Shown here piece after piece: positions 45,172-54,151 of a DNA stretch of 64,000 nt. Source of the DNA: Dysgonomonas sp. PH5-45. Lineage in GTDB: Bacteria > Bacteroidota > Bacteroidia > Bacteroidales > Dysgonomonadaceae. A program made the translations under genes and the position numbers. The number at the start of each line of letters is the position of its first letter. Within the stretch, counting starts at the first letter, position 1. A model generated the notes under the pieces. That model did not search any database. It was not told the origin of the DNA and worked only from the letters and a program-made list of their open reading frames with translations. The DNA lies in NCBI RefSeq assembly GCF_029893235.1, contig NZ_JARXWE010000006.1:1-64000 (forward strand). Direction: 5' to 3'.

Positions 45172-46476
45172 ATGGCATCATTTATTATAGAAGGAGGCTG
45201 TCGCCTCAGTGGAGAGATACACCCGCAAGGAGCAAAGAACGAAGCTTTGCAGGTTATTTGTTCAGTTCTGCTCACGCCCGAAGAGGTTGTAATAGATAAT
45301 ATCCCTGATATTTTGGATGTAAACAATCTGATTTCGCTATTGGGCGATATGGGTGTGAAAACCAAACGATTGGGCGAAAATAAGTGGTCGTTCAAGGCCG
45401 ACAAGGTAGACTTGGAATACCTACAAAGCGACAATTTTTTGAAAAAATCGGCTTCCCTACGAGGTTCGGTCATGATAATAGGCCCACTTGTTGCCCGTTT
45501 TGGTAAAGCTTTGCTGCCTAAACCGGGGGGTGACAAAATAGGTCGCCGCCGTTTAGATACCCACCTTGTAGGCATTCAGAAATTAGGGGCGAACTTCGAA
45601 TACGATTCGCAGAGGCAATTATATTCCATCACGGCCGATAAACTGACAGGAACATATATGCTTCTGGACGAAGCTTCGGTTACAGGAACTGCCAATATAG
45701 TGATGACTGCCGTTCTGGCCGAAGGCCAAACCACTATCTATAATGCTGCTTGCGAACCTTATTTGCAACAGCTATGTAAGTTGCTGAACAGCATGGGAGC
45801 AAAAATATCGGGTATCGCTTCTAACCTGCTCCGTATTGAGGGTGTGAAATCGCTTGGAGGGGCATCGCACCGCATTTTGCCCGATATGATAGAGATAGGT
45901 AGTTTTATTGGTATGGCAGCAATGACAGGCTCTGAAATCACTATAAAAAATGTAGCGTACGACGATTTGGGAATCATTCCCGATACTTTCCGCCGTTTAG
46001 GAATCGTTCTTGAACGGAAAGGGGACGATATATACATTCCGGCTCAACCTGAGTTCGAGATTGATACTTTTATTGATGGGTCTATACTCACCATTGCCGA
46101 TGCACCGTGGCCGGGACTGACGCCCGACCTTATAAGCGTTTTGCTGGTGGTTGCCACCCAAGCGCGGGGCAGTGTGCTGATACATCAAAAAATGTTCGAG
46201 AGCCGTTTGTTCTTTGTTGATAAACTGATAGATATGGGAGCGCAGATTATTCTTTGCGACCCGCACCGGGCAACGGTTATCGGTACAGGCAGGCGCTCGA
46301 TGCGTGCAACCGTTATGACATCGCCCGATATCCGTGCCGGAATAGCTTTGCTTATAGCTGCTATGTGTGCCAAAGGCAAGAGCACAATTCATAATATAGA
46401 ACAAATAGACCGTGGATATCAAAATATAGATGTGCGTCTCAATCAGTTAGGGGCAAATATAGTCCGTATTTCATAA
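45172..46476 (+). CDS. murA: UDP-GlcNAc enolpyruvyl transferase, Asp-loop form
   Basis: This 434-residue enzyme transfers enolpyruvate from PEP to UDP-GlcNAc. It has GAKNEALQVICSVLLT, SLRGSVMIIGPLVARFG and DMIEIGSFIGMAAMTG. In the active-site loop the usual PGGC is PGGD: residue 121 is Asp (GAC at 45532-45534), where Escherichia coli has Cys115. Enzymes with Asp here are active but not alkylated by fosfomycin, as known for Mycobacterium and Chlamydia. The rest of the active site appears intact. Confidence 0.93.
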   Translation: MASFIIEGGCRLSGEIHPQGAKNEALQVICSVLLTPEEVVIDNIPDILDVNNLISLLGDMGVKTKRLGENKWSFKADKVDLEYLQSDNFLKKSASLRGSVMIIGPLVARFGKALLPKPGGDKIGRRRLDTHLVGIQKLGANFEYDSQRQLYSITADKLTGTYMLLDEASVTGTANIVMTAVLAEGQTTIYNAACEPYLQQLCKLLNSMGAKISGIASNLLRIEGVKSLGGASHRILPDMIEIGSFIGMAAMTGSEITIKNVAYDDLGIIPDTFRRLGIVLERKGDDIYIPAQPEFEIDTFIDGSILTIADAPWPGLTPDLISVLLVVATQARGSVLIHQKMFESRLFFVDKLIDMGAQIILCDPHRATVIGTGRRSMRATVMTSPDIRAGIALLIAAMCAKGKSTIHNIEQIDRGYQNIDVRLNQLGANIVRIS

Positions 46477-46505
46477 GCCTGAAACAACATCATTATACGA
46501 TTACA

Positions 46506-47189
46506 ATGAAAGAAGAGAAAGATAAAGCGAATCTGCAATCTGTCTTTTTTCGTCCTTGGATTGGCGAAAACTATATTCAGGGAATTAATGGCAAAAAACT
46601 GTTAATATTGGGCGAAAGTCATATTTGCGGTGGTTGCCAAGGCGTTTGTGGTGATTTAAGTATAGACGATAAAACTTGCCGGGATTTTACATCCAAGGCC
46701 GTAAAAACTTTTCTAAGTTATAAAAATAATGAGACGGGGATTCGCTTTGCCGGTTGGATGAATACTTACACAAAGTTCTCTAACGTATTTTTAAATAAAC
46801 AGTTATCGGCAAGCGAAACAATATCTTTCTGGAATTCTATATTGTTTTACAGCTATGTGCAATACAGTACAGATAGAGCCCGCGTATCTCCAAAACAGAA
46901 AGAGTTTAGCGACAGCAAAAATGCCTTCTTCGAAGTATTGGAAGCACACCAACCCGATTTAATTATAGCTTGGGGGAATCGCTTATGGGAACAATTACCG
47001 TCTGGTGGATATTACAAGAAGTTGGAAAACAACGAACAAACCCGTATTAACGACGGCAAAGGTTTCTATTATTACAAGACAAAGGAAAAAGATATACCGA
47101 TAATGTATGTTTATCATCCCTCTTCTTCAAGATTTAACTATACATCGCACGATTTAATAAGAGAGTCTCTTCTGAAATTGGAGCGATAA
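46506..47189 (+). CDS. Protein of unknown function, possibly UDG-like fold
   Basis: This 227-residue cytoplasmic protein has no signal peptide. It starts with FFRPWIGENYIQGINGKKLLILGESH, contains a cysteine-rich GGCQGVCGDL segment, a long helical middle, PDLIIAWGNRLWEQLP, and a late YVYHPSSSRF. The order of a Gly-Glu-Ser-His strand, a W-G-N strand and a His-Pro-Ser strand recalls the uracil-DNA glycosylase superfamily, but key catalytic residues cannot be assigned. It follows murA by 29 bases. Treat the fold as a hypothesis. Confidence 0.6.
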   Translation: MKEEKDKANLQSVFFRPWIGENYIQGINGKKLLILGESHICGGCQGVCGDLSIDDKTCRDFTSKAVKTFLSYKNNETGIRFAGWMNTYTKFSNVFLNKQLSASETISFWNSILFYSYVQYSTDRARVSPKQKEFSDSKNAFFEVLEAHQPDLIIAWGNRLWEQLPSGGYYKKLENNEQTRINDGKGFYYYKTKEKDIPIMYVYHPSSSRFNYTSHDLIRESLLKLER

Positions 47190-47229
47190 CTTGTATCTTG
47201 CAAGTCAATCACTAATACAATGAACCGGC

Positions 47230-48486
47230 ATGAAATATATCATTCCCCTGTTTTTATTCTTTTGGTTTTCTGCGCATTCCGTCTTTGCTCAGCAAGTGCC
47301 GTATAGAACTATGCCTGTAAGTTCGGACATATATACTGTGCAAGTAAAGGCGAATTGCTCGTGGGGGAAATATCCTATTATAGAACTTGGTAGTGATGAA
47401 TATGTTTGCCTGAACTTCGACCGTTTGTCGGAAAACTCATCGGCACGCCTCCGCTATAAACTGGTGCATTGCAATGCCGACTGGAAACCATCTTCATTGT
47501 CCGACATAGAATATGTTGATGGGTTTAACGATAATCTGATTTTGGACTACGAGCCTTCTATGGGCAGCACGGTAGGGTACACTAACTTTCAGGTAGAGAT
47601 ACCAAATAATGATATCAGGCTAAAGGTGTCGGGCAATTATGCGGTGATTGTTACAGAAGAAGACAATCCTGATGACGTTCTTCTCACGGCTTGTTTTTCA
47701 GTTATCGAAACACAGGTAAAACTGTCGGGAACGATGTCGTCTATCACAGATATTGACGCCAACAAAGGGCATCAACAAATATCGTTTGTGGTTGATTACG
47801 GGAGCAATACTTTGCGCGACCCGCTGAGCGAGATAAAAACCTTTGTCCGCCAAAACAATCGGTTCGATACGCAGAAGCAGGTAAAGCCAACTTATCTGCA
47901 ACCCGGTAAACTGCGTTACGAGCAAAACAGGGATCTTATTTTTGAAGCAGGAAACGAATACCGCCGCTTCGAATCGACCAGCTACCGCTATAATGGGCTG
48001 AATGTTGAATCGGTCGATTTTCAAGACCCTTTCTATTTCACCAATATTGTTCCCGACAAAATAAGGGCACGAAAAGCATATAGTTACGACCAAGACCAGA
48101 ACGGCCGTTTCCTTATCCATAGCCGTGATTTGAACGAAAACAGCTTCGATTACGCTTGCGATTATTTTATCACTAACTTCTATCTGCCGATGGAGCAACC
48201 CATCTTGGAAAATATTTATGTGAACGGCGATTTTACTTACGATACGTTTTCGGATAAATATCTGATGAAGTATGACAACCTCACCCGGCAATACCAACTG
48301 TCGCTTCTTCTGAAGCAAGGAGCGTATAATTACATGTATCTGACAAAAGAAGGAAACCGGTTTTCTCCGGCAAAGATGGAAGGCAATTATTTCGAAACAG
48401 AAAACGAATATACCGTAAGCGTATATTATAAGCCTCCCGGACAACAGTACGACAAGCTAATAGGTTTCTTGTTGATAAAAAAGTAA
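47230..48486 (+). CDS. Type IX secretion system plug protein
   Basis: This 418-residue exported protein (signal peptide IIPLFLFFWFSAHSVFAQQ) matches the Bacteroidetes family formerly called DUF5103, which includes the Plug that seals the SprA translocon of the type IX secretion system. Typical features are YVCLNFDRLSENSSARLRYKLVHCNADW, YEPSMGSTVGYTNFQVEIPN, and YNYMYLTKEGNRFSPAKMEGNYFETENEYTVSVYY near the end. It acts at the outer membrane. No other T9SS component is in the window. Confidence 0.82.
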   Translation: MKYIIPLFLFFWFSAHSVFAQQVPYRTMPVSSDIYTVQVKANCSWGKYPIIELGSDEYVCLNFDRLSENSSARLRYKLVHCNADWKPSSLSDIEYVDGFNDNLILDYEPSMGSTVGYTNFQVEIPNNDIRLKVSGNYAVIVTEEDNPDDVLLTACFSVIETQVKLSGTMSSITDIDANKGHQQISFVVDYGSNTLRDPLSEIKTFVRQNNRFDTQKQVKPTYLQPGKLRYEQNRDLIFEAGNEYRRFESTSYRYNGLNVESVDFQDPFYFTNIVPDKIRARKAYSYDQDQNGRFLIHSRDLNENSFDYACDYFITNFYLPMEQPILENIYVNGDFTYDTFSDKYLMKYDNLTRQYQLSLLLKQGAYNYMYLTKEGNRFSPAKMEGNYFETENEYTVSVYYKPPGQQYDKLIGFLLIKK

Positions 48487-48499
48487 GAATTTATTCGAT

Positions 48500-49177
48500 T
48501 TAATCTTGCAGCAAATCGGGACGCAACCGTTTGGTTCGGTCTATGGCTTGTTGCAGTTTCCATTCATCTATTTTTGCCTGATGCCCCGATAGTAGTATTT
48601 CGGGTACTTTCCACCCTTTGTATTCGGCAGGCCGGGTATAAACGGGCGGAGCCAGCAAATTGTCCTGAAAAGAATCGGACAGGGCTGACTGTTCGTCACC
48701 TATCGCTCCGGGAATGACGCGTACTATGGCATCCGTTATCATGGCGGCAACAAGTTCGCCTCCTGTCAATACAAAATCGCCGATGGATATTTCCTTTGTT
48801 ATCAGATGCTCACGGATACGGTAGTCGATACCCTTATAATGTCCGCACAGAATAATAATGTTTTTGAGGGAAGACATCGTGTTTGCCATTTTCTGGTCGA
48901 AGCGTTCACCGTCGGGCGATGTAAAAATTACTTCATCGTAATCCCGTTCGTTTTTTAAATATGAAATAACGTTGTCGATCGGCTCAATCTGCATAACCAT
49001 GCCTGCTTCGCCACCAAAAGGATAATCGTCAACGCGTTTGTGTTTGTCGGCTGTATAATCCCTCAGGTTATGAATATGAATTTCGGCTAAACCCTTATCC
49101 TGAGCTTTTTTTAGTATGGAGCAATTAAGCGGTTCGAGCAGCATTTGGGGTAGAACGGTGATAATATCGAATCTCAT
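48500..49177 (-). CDS. trmD: tRNA (guanine-N1)-methyltransferase
   Basis: This 225-residue SPOUT methyltransferase makes m1G37 in tRNAs, preventing frameshifting. It begins [13 protein letters not shown], and has [13 protein letters not shown], the knot region [41 protein letters not shown] and [13 protein letters not shown]. The ATG at 49177 gives the standard start; an in-frame codon at 49213 would add 12 unrelated residues. A -7-like element (TATTTTTG on the minus strand, 49210-49203) lies upstream. Confidence 0.94.
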   Translation of the reverse strand: MRFDIITVLPQMLLEPLNCSILKKAQDKGLAEIHIHNLRDYTADKHKRVDDYPFGGEAGMVMQIEPIDNVISYLKNERDYDEVIFTSPDGERFDQKMANTMSSLKNIIILCGHYKGIDYRIREHLITKEISIGDFVLTGGELVAAMITDAIVRVIPGAIGDEQSALSDSFQDNLLAPPVYTRPAEYKGWKVPEILLSGHQAKIDEWKLQQAIDRTKRLRPDLLQD

Positions 49178-49260
49178 TTTCGGGTAGCTTATTAATGAGT
49201 TGCAAAAATACAAAATATAAGCAGACTGTGCATTTTCTGAGGATATCTATTCTGTATGGA

Positions 49261-49293
49261 TTTGTGTTTTTCTCAATTTAAGAATTATCTTTG
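49261..49293 (+). promoter_or_regulatory. Promoter of the 49351 lipoprotein gene
   Basis: TTTG (49261-49264), 21 bases, and TATCTTTG (49286-49293) form a complete Bacteroidetes promoter. The leader is about 50 bases. Confidence 0.7.
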
Positions 49294-49350
49294 CTACAAT
49301 CTTAATTAAAACAAGTACAAATTTACGAAATTATTAAATATCTAATTTTT

Positions 49351-49932
49351 ATGAAAACTATTAGTAAAATATTGATGCTTACTTTAATGGCTGTTCTGTT
49401 TGTTTCGTGTGGTGGAGACGACGATGGCCCAACAATGATTGAAAAAAAAGAAACATACACCCATATCTATAAAATTCCTGTTGAAGGGATTGAATATAAC
49501 CCTCAAACACCACGGGAAACAAATATATATCTGCGGGATATTATAGGAGAAGAAGGTGCGAAGAATATAATTTCGGCAGATATTATTTTTCTTGATAGCT
49601 ATGTGAAATTATCGGGTTTGAATCAGATTGATACATTGGTTCAGGTAAAGGATTTTACAATAAAGGTAGGGAATAATGCTACTACGCAAATCGGTACATT
49701 CGCTAACAAAGAGAATGGATCGGATATCCTTTCGGACATGAAATTACAAAACAATATCTATCTGAAAACCGTAGAGGCAGTATTGTCAAGCCTTGTGAAG
49801 AGCAAAAGCAAAGCATTACCTATTGCGCTAACATATACGCCTACGGCTACACTAACAAAAGGAACAGTGCCGGTATATCTTGAAATATCTGTTTCGGCAA
49901 CATTCCGGTATAGAGTTAAGGCTTCAAATTAG
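49351..49932 (+). CDS. Lipoprotein of unknown function, probably surface-exposed
   Basis: This 193-residue protein has a lipoprotein signal with lipobox LFVSC (Cys20), followed at once by GGDDDGP. An acidic cluster right after the lipidated cysteine resembles the lipoprotein export signal that sends Bacteroidetes lipoproteins to the cell surface. The mature part is beta-strand rich (RVKASN end, SVSATFRY), perhaps an Ig-like sandwich, but no family is recognised. It has its own promoter and terminator and is therefore monocistronic. Confidence 0.65.
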   Translation: MKTISKILMLTLMAVLFVSCGGDDDGPTMIEKKETYTHIYKIPVEGIEYNPQTPRETNIYLRDIIGEEGAKNIISADIIFLDSYVKLSGLNQIDTLVQVKDFTIKVGNNATTQIGTFANKENGSDILSDMKLQNNIYLKTVEAVLSSLVKSKSKALPIALTYTPTATLTKGTVPVYLEISVSATFRYRVKASN

Positions 49933-49980
49933 TAGCAAAGCAAAATAAATAAAGAAGCAGATCATCATATAGTGAAGTGT

Positions 49981-50022
49981 ACCCCTAAAGTAACGAAATA
50001 AAACTTTAGGGGTGTATTTTTT
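49981..50022 (+). terminator. Terminator after the 49351 lipoprotein gene
   Basis: An 11-base stem (ACCCCTAAAGT at 49981-49991 and ACTTTAGGGGT at 50003-50013) is followed by GTATTTTTT. Confidence 0.85.
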
Positions 50023-50039
50023 ACGTTTGTATATCCACT

Positions 50040-50071
50040 TTTGCAGTATTTAGTATTTTTACCGACCTTTG
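50040..50071 (+). promoter_or_regulatory. Promoter of the acyltransferase gene
   Basis: TTTG (50040-50043), 20 bases, and GACCTTTG (50064-50071; one mismatch to TAnnTTTG) place the start of transcription near 50078, about 20 bases before the ATG. Confidence 0.55.
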
Positions 50072-50097
50072 CAGTCCCTTTTAAAGAGTGATTATTG

Positions 50098-50934
50098 ATG
50101 AAAGAAAAATTGTTGAGCAAAGAAGATATCCAGAAAATCAACCCCATATTCAGAGGCCGTTTTGGCAACCTGTTAATAAAATTAGCTATGCGCCTTACGG
50201 GGATGAACAAGGTGAATCGTATCTACGATGCCTCGAAACAGTACGAAGGAGTGGCTTTTTGCGACAGTTTGCTTAAGGATGTGGGGGTGAATGTGAAGGT
50301 AGAGAATCTGGAGGTTTTGAAGCGGTTTGAAGGCAAGCCTTTCGTTACCGTATCGAATCACGCATATGGGCATATTGACGGAATCATTGCTATTGATGTG
50401 ATAGGCTCTGTGAGGCCCGACTATAAGATGATGGTAAACTTCATTCTTGCCATGATAGATACAATGGCAATGCACTTCATTGCCGTGAATCCGTATAGCG
50501 ATGGTAAACTTGCCGAAAAATCGAGTTTGGAAGGTGTAAAAGAATGTATAGAGCATCTGAAAAACGGACATCCTTTAGGTTTCTTTCCGGCGGGAGCCGT
50601 ATCTAAAACCAAGCTCAAAAAAGGGAAAATGATTGTTGAAGACAGAGATTGGCAATCGACAGTCATAAAATTGATACAACGGTCTAAGGTTCCGGTTATA
50701 CCCATGTATTTTACGGGTGGTAACTCTTGGTTCTTTAATTTTCTGGATTTGGTAGACTGGCGTCTGCGTAGTTTACGGTTGGGGCATGAAGTCTATAATA
50801 AAAGAGGGAAAACAATAACTGTACGTTTAGGAGAACCCATAATGCCTGAAGATATGGCCGAGTATAATAACACAAAAAAACTGGGCGAATTTCTTAAACA
50901 AAAAACATACTCATTGGCAAAACCAAGAAACTAA
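50098..50934 (+). CDS. PlsC-like acyltransferase
   Basis: This 278-residue membrane-associated acyltransferase of the PlsC/lysophospholipid family has block I SNHAYGHIDG (H88-X5-D94, one residue longer than the common H-X4-D) and block III FFPAGAVSKTK. PVIPMYFTGGNSWFF is typical of block IV. The spaced H-X5-D form occurs in the Bacteroidetes/OlsF-related group that includes O-acyltransferases for glycine and ornithine lipids, so a role in aminolipid synthesis is plausible but not shown. The ATG at 50098 is used. Confidence 0.8.
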   Translation: MKEKLLSKEDIQKINPIFRGRFGNLLIKLAMRLTGMNKVNRIYDASKQYEGVAFCDSLLKDVGVNVKVENLEVLKRFEGKPFVTVSNHAYGHIDGIIAIDVIGSVRPDYKMMVNFILAMIDTMAMHFIAVNPYSDGKLAEKSSLEGVKECIEHLKNGHPLGFFPAGAVSKTKLKKGKMIVEDRDWQSTVIKLIQRSKVPVIPMYFTGGNSWFFNFLDLVDWRLRSLRLGHEVYNKRGKTITVRLGEPIMPEDMAEYNNTKKLGEFLKQKTYSLAKPRN

Positions 50935-51087
50935 AACTGAACCGTAATTAGTACGGTGGTTTCTTTTTTAGGTACATTTGCAAGCAATCTATTTATAAAT
51001 CTTCACAAAAAAGGCTGACAGGTTATTGATAAAATATGTAATTTTGTCAGTAAGCATTCTTTTTATATATAAGGATAATTATAAGAT

Positions 51088-52359
51088 ATGGCAAAACCGG
51101 ATATTCAGCAGGTGAAACAACGTTTTGGAATAATAGGGAATAATTCACTATTGAACCGGGCTATAGACATAGCCCTGCAAGTAGCACCCACCGATATGTC
51201 GGTATTGGTTACGGGCGAAAGCGGGGTGGGAAAGGAAAGTTTTCCACAGATAATACATCAGTTTAGCCACCGTAAGCATGGATCTTATATAGCCGTGAAT
51301 TGCGGATCGATACCGGAGGGAACGATAGATTCGGAACTGTTTGGACACGAAAAAGGTTCTTTTACAGGAGCTACCGGCGAACGCAAAGGTTACTTTGAAG
51401 TAGCTAATGGCGGAACGCTGTTTCTTGACGAAGTAGGGGAGCTTCCCTTGTCTACGCAAGCACGTTTGCTAAGGGTACTCGAAACGGGTGAATTTATAAA
51501 AGTAGGTTCTTCGAAAGTGGAAAAAACAGACGTCCGTGTAGTAGCTGCTACAAATCTGGATATGGTAGATGCCGTGAATAGAGGTACTTTCAGAGAAGAT
51601 TTGTATTACCGTCTCAATACTGTGCCGATACGTGTTCCGTCGTTGCGCGAACGTAAAGAAGATATCTATTTGCTGTTCCGTAAATTTGCGAGCGATTGTG
51701 CCGAGAAATACCGCATGCCGGCTATCGTTCTGCTCGATTCGGCAAAAGAAATATTAATGAACTACCGTTGGCCGGGCAATGTGCGCCAACTGAAAAATAT
51801 AACCGAACAGATATCCATAATTGAACGCGAAAGGGAAATAACCCCCGATATATTGCGTTCGTACCTCCCAGCTAACGAGGTTGGCATAGTCCCCATAAAG
51901 GCGGGAACTTCAACTTCCGGCGAACAAAATATGTTCAGTTCCGAAAGGGAAATCCTCTATCAGGTACTTTGGGATATGCGCAAGGATATGAACGACCTGA
52001 AAAAAGTGGTTCAGGAGCTTGTATCGGGAAAAATACAGCCCTCCGAACTTGCGCGCCAACATACCGAAGAAACTTTATTACCTTCTTTATTGGTGGCCGA
52101 CAGTGGGATACAACCTTCCGCACCAATCTCCATAAAGTATAAAAAGGACGAACAGCCTGTTGTTATTCCTGTTGACGAGTCTCATGTTGATGAAACGGAT
52201 TATGAGGAGCAAACCCTGTCGCTCGAAGACGTTGAACGGGAAATGATAAAGAAAGCCTTGGAAAAACATGGAGGCAAACGCAAAAACGCGGCCGAAGACC
52301 TGAAAATATCAGAACGGACATTATACCGGAAAATAAAAGAATATAACCTTGACAAATAA
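51088..52359 (+). CDS. Sigma-54-dependent activator without receiver domain
   Basis: This 423-residue regulator of the NtrC class has the AAA+ domain at residues about 10-240 and lacks an N-terminal sensory domain. It shows Walker A TGESGVGKES (42-51), the sigma-54 contact loop GSFTGA (90-95, a variant of GAFTGA), Walker B LFLDEV (111-116), VRVVAATN, and LYYRLNTVPIRVPSLRERKEDI. The linker of about 120 residues is unusually long. A C-terminal Fis-type helix-turn-helix ends in RKNAAEDLKISERTLYRKIKEYNL. It abuts the lptE gene with no gap. Confidence 0.92.
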   Translation: MAKPDIQQVKQRFGIIGNNSLLNRAIDIALQVAPTDMSVLVTGESGVGKESFPQIIHQFSHRKHGSYIAVNCGSIPEGTIDSELFGHEKGSFTGATGERKGYFEVANGGTLFLDEVGELPLSTQARLLRVLETGEFIKVGSSKVEKTDVRVVAATNLDMVDAVNRGTFREDLYYRLNTVPIRVPSLRERKEDIYLLFRKFASDCAEKYRMPAIVLLDSAKEILMNYRWPGNVRQLKNITEQISIIEREREITPDILRSYLPANEVGIVPIKAGTSTSGEQNMFSSEREILYQVLWDMRKDMNDLKKVVQELVSGKIQPSELARQHTEETLLPSLLVADSGIQPSAPISIKYKKDEQPVVIPVDESHVDETDYEEQTLSLEDVEREMIKKALEKHGGKRKNAAEDLKISERTLYRKIKEYNLDK

Positions 52360-52869
52360 ATGATGAGAAAATATATTTTTACAATTTTTGCTACACTCCT
52401 TTTTGCCTTATCGTGCAAGGTTTCGTATCAGTTTAATGGGGCCTCTATCGATTATAGTGTCACTAAAACCATAAATATCAACGATTTTCAGAATCAGGCT
52501 CAATTGGTTTATGCACCTCTTACACAAGTTTTTAACGAGAGGATGAAAGATGTTTATACCCGCAACACAAAGTTAAACTTTACCAGCGTAAATCCCGATT
52601 TGGAAATAGAAGGCGAGGTGACTCGCTACGATCTGACACCTCTGGCGGTGAGGGAAGATGCTTTGGCCTCGCAAACTCGCCTTACGATGTCGGTACGTAT
52701 GAGGTATAAGAACAACAAAAATCCACAGGAAGATAAAGAAGAGGTTTTCACGGCATACAGGGATTTCGATTCGTCAAATATGCTTACCGATGTTCAGGAC
52801 GAGTTGGTGAAACAACTTACCGAAGATATTGTAGACCAGATATTCAATTCAACAATGTCGAACTGGTAA
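52360..52869 (+). CDS. LptE-like LPS assembly lipoprotein
   Basis: This 169-residue lipoprotein (lipobox LLFALSC, Cys19) matches the Bacteroidetes LptE-like family that supports the LPS translocon LptD in the outer membrane. Family features are YQFNGASIDYSVTKTININDFQNQA and the C-terminal LTEDIVDQIFN. Its start codon directly follows the stop of the sigma-54 activator, indicating tight coupling. A second ATG at 52363 is also possible. Confidence 0.8.
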   Translation: MMRKYIFTIFATLLFALSCKVSYQFNGASIDYSVTKTININDFQNQAQLVYAPLTQVFNERMKDVYTRNTKLNFTSVNPDLEIEGEVTRYDLTPLAVREDALASQTRLTMSVRMRYKNNKNPQEDKEEVFTAYRDFDSSNMLTDVQDELVKQLTEDIVDQIFNSTMSNW

Positions 52870-52890
52870 TAAACACAATAAAGGGCGAAT

Positions 52891-53706
52891 ATGGATAAGA
52901 TAGAATTTTATGAGTTAATGGATACCGACAGGGCATTAGATGCAGCGTCGTTGTCGCAATTGCGGATTCTTACCGATAAATATCCATATTTTCAGGCAGG
53001 TTTGTTCCTTTATCTTAAAAATTTGTATCTGCTGGATGCGGAAGATTTCCAGACAGAACTGCAAAGGCTTTCGGCTTTTGTTTCGGACAGGCGTGCACTC
53101 TTTTATTATGTTTTGAGCGAAGAGTACGAACGCTACCATGAAGTTACCGGAAAATCAGAAATGAGCGAAGATCGTACTTCTGTACTCCTTGACGCATTTT
53201 TCGATACGGCTAAACCAAATGACGAAGAACCCAAGCTGGAACGTGCTATCTTGAATTCGAGTTTAGCCACAACCGATTATTTTTCTTATCTGCAATCGCT
53301 CGAAGAACTTCCGGCGGAAGCTGAAAGTACTGAACCGGAGATGATAAAAGAAAAACCGGACGAAGAAGGCAGCGAAAAACAACAGAAACGCCAAAATATA
53401 ATAGATAGCTTTATAAATAAGGCTGCCGAAGAGGGAGGCAATGTGAAAATTGTATTGGAAAGGCCAACCGACGATTCGGACAGAGAAACGCCTCTTCCTT
53501 TCGTTGATAAGGAAGAAGACCTGACCGATGATATATTTTTTACCGAAACTTTGGCAACTATCTATATAAAACAGCGTAGGTATCAGAAAGCATACGAAAT
53601 TATTAAACGATTAAGTTTGAATTTTCCAGAAAAAAATATTTACTTTGCAGACCAATTAGCGTTTCTTGAGAAATTGATTATAAACGAAAAAAATAAAAAA
53701 AGATAA
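52891..53706 (+). CDS. Conserved TPR-like protein
   Basis: This 271-residue protein has no signal peptide. The N-terminal 90 residues are helical with IEFYELMDTDRALDAASLSQLRILTDKYPYFQAG, a segment common to a Bacteroidetes family found between lptE and secG. A long acidic low-complexity middle follows (ELPAEAESTEPEMIKEKPDEEGSE). The C-terminus forms a TPR-like helical pair (TLATIYIKQRRYQKAYEIIKRLSLNFP). Function is unknown. It precedes secG by three bases. Confidence 0.7.
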   Translation: MDKIEFYELMDTDRALDAASLSQLRILTDKYPYFQAGLFLYLKNLYLLDAEDFQTELQRLSAFVSDRRALFYYVLSEEYERYHEVTGKSEMSEDRTSVLLDAFFDTAKPNDEEPKLERAILNSSLATTDYFSYLQSLEELPAEAESTEPEMIKEKPDEEGSEKQQKRQNIIDSFINKAAEEGGNVKIVLERPTDDSDRETPLPFVDKEEDLTDDIFFTETLATIYIKQRRYQKAYEIIKRLSLNFPEKNIYFADQLAFLEKLIINEKNKKR

Positions 53707-53709
53707 AAG

Positions 53710-54087
53710 ATGTTTGTTCTTATTACAGTTTTAATTGTTATTGCAGCAATTGTATTGATTCTGGTAGTTTTAGTACAAAATTCAAAAGGTGGAGGCTTGT
53801 CTTCTTCTTTCTCTTCGTCGAACAATGTTATGGGAGTAAGAAAAACGACTGACTTTATAGAAAAAGCCACATGGTATTTAGCCGGTGCTGTTATAGTATT
53901 GAGTTTGATCAGTGCTAAATTTATATCGAACAATCCATCTTCCGCAACAAATACTGCTCCTGTGCCAGTAGCTCCTGCGGCTCCTGCTCAGCAAGCACCA
54001 AATGTAGGTTCTAACCTACCTTTGCCCACAGCCGATCAGCCAGCAACAGCAGCTCCTGCCGCTACTGAAGAAGCTCCAAAAAACTAA
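53710..54087 (+). CDS. secG: Preprotein translocase subunit SecG
   Basis: This 125-residue inner-membrane protein has two transmembrane helices, with the conserved VLVLVQNSKGGGLSSSFS loop between them and NNVMGVRKTTDFIEKATW before the second. It aids SecYEG protein export. The C-terminal 45 residues form an Ala/Pro-rich tail, longer than the E. coli protein. It closes the run that starts with the sigma-54 activator and lptE. Confidence 0.92.
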   Translation: MFVLITVLIVIAAIVLILVVLVQNSKGGGLSSSFSSSNNVMGVRKTTDFIEKATWYLAGAVIVLSLISAKFISNNPSSATNTAPVPVAPAAPAQQAPNVGSNLPLPTADQPATAAPAATEEAPKN

Positions 54088-54116
54088 GAAAATAATAAAA
54101 TTCCACTAATATATTT

Positions 54117-54151
54117 AAGCCCTGCTGATTTTTTGTCGGCAGGGCTTTATT
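54117..54151 (+). terminator. Terminator after secG
   Basis: A 9-base GC-rich stem (AAGCCCTGC at 54117-54125 and GCAGGGCTT at 54139-54147) is followed by TATTTATT. Confidence 0.8.
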
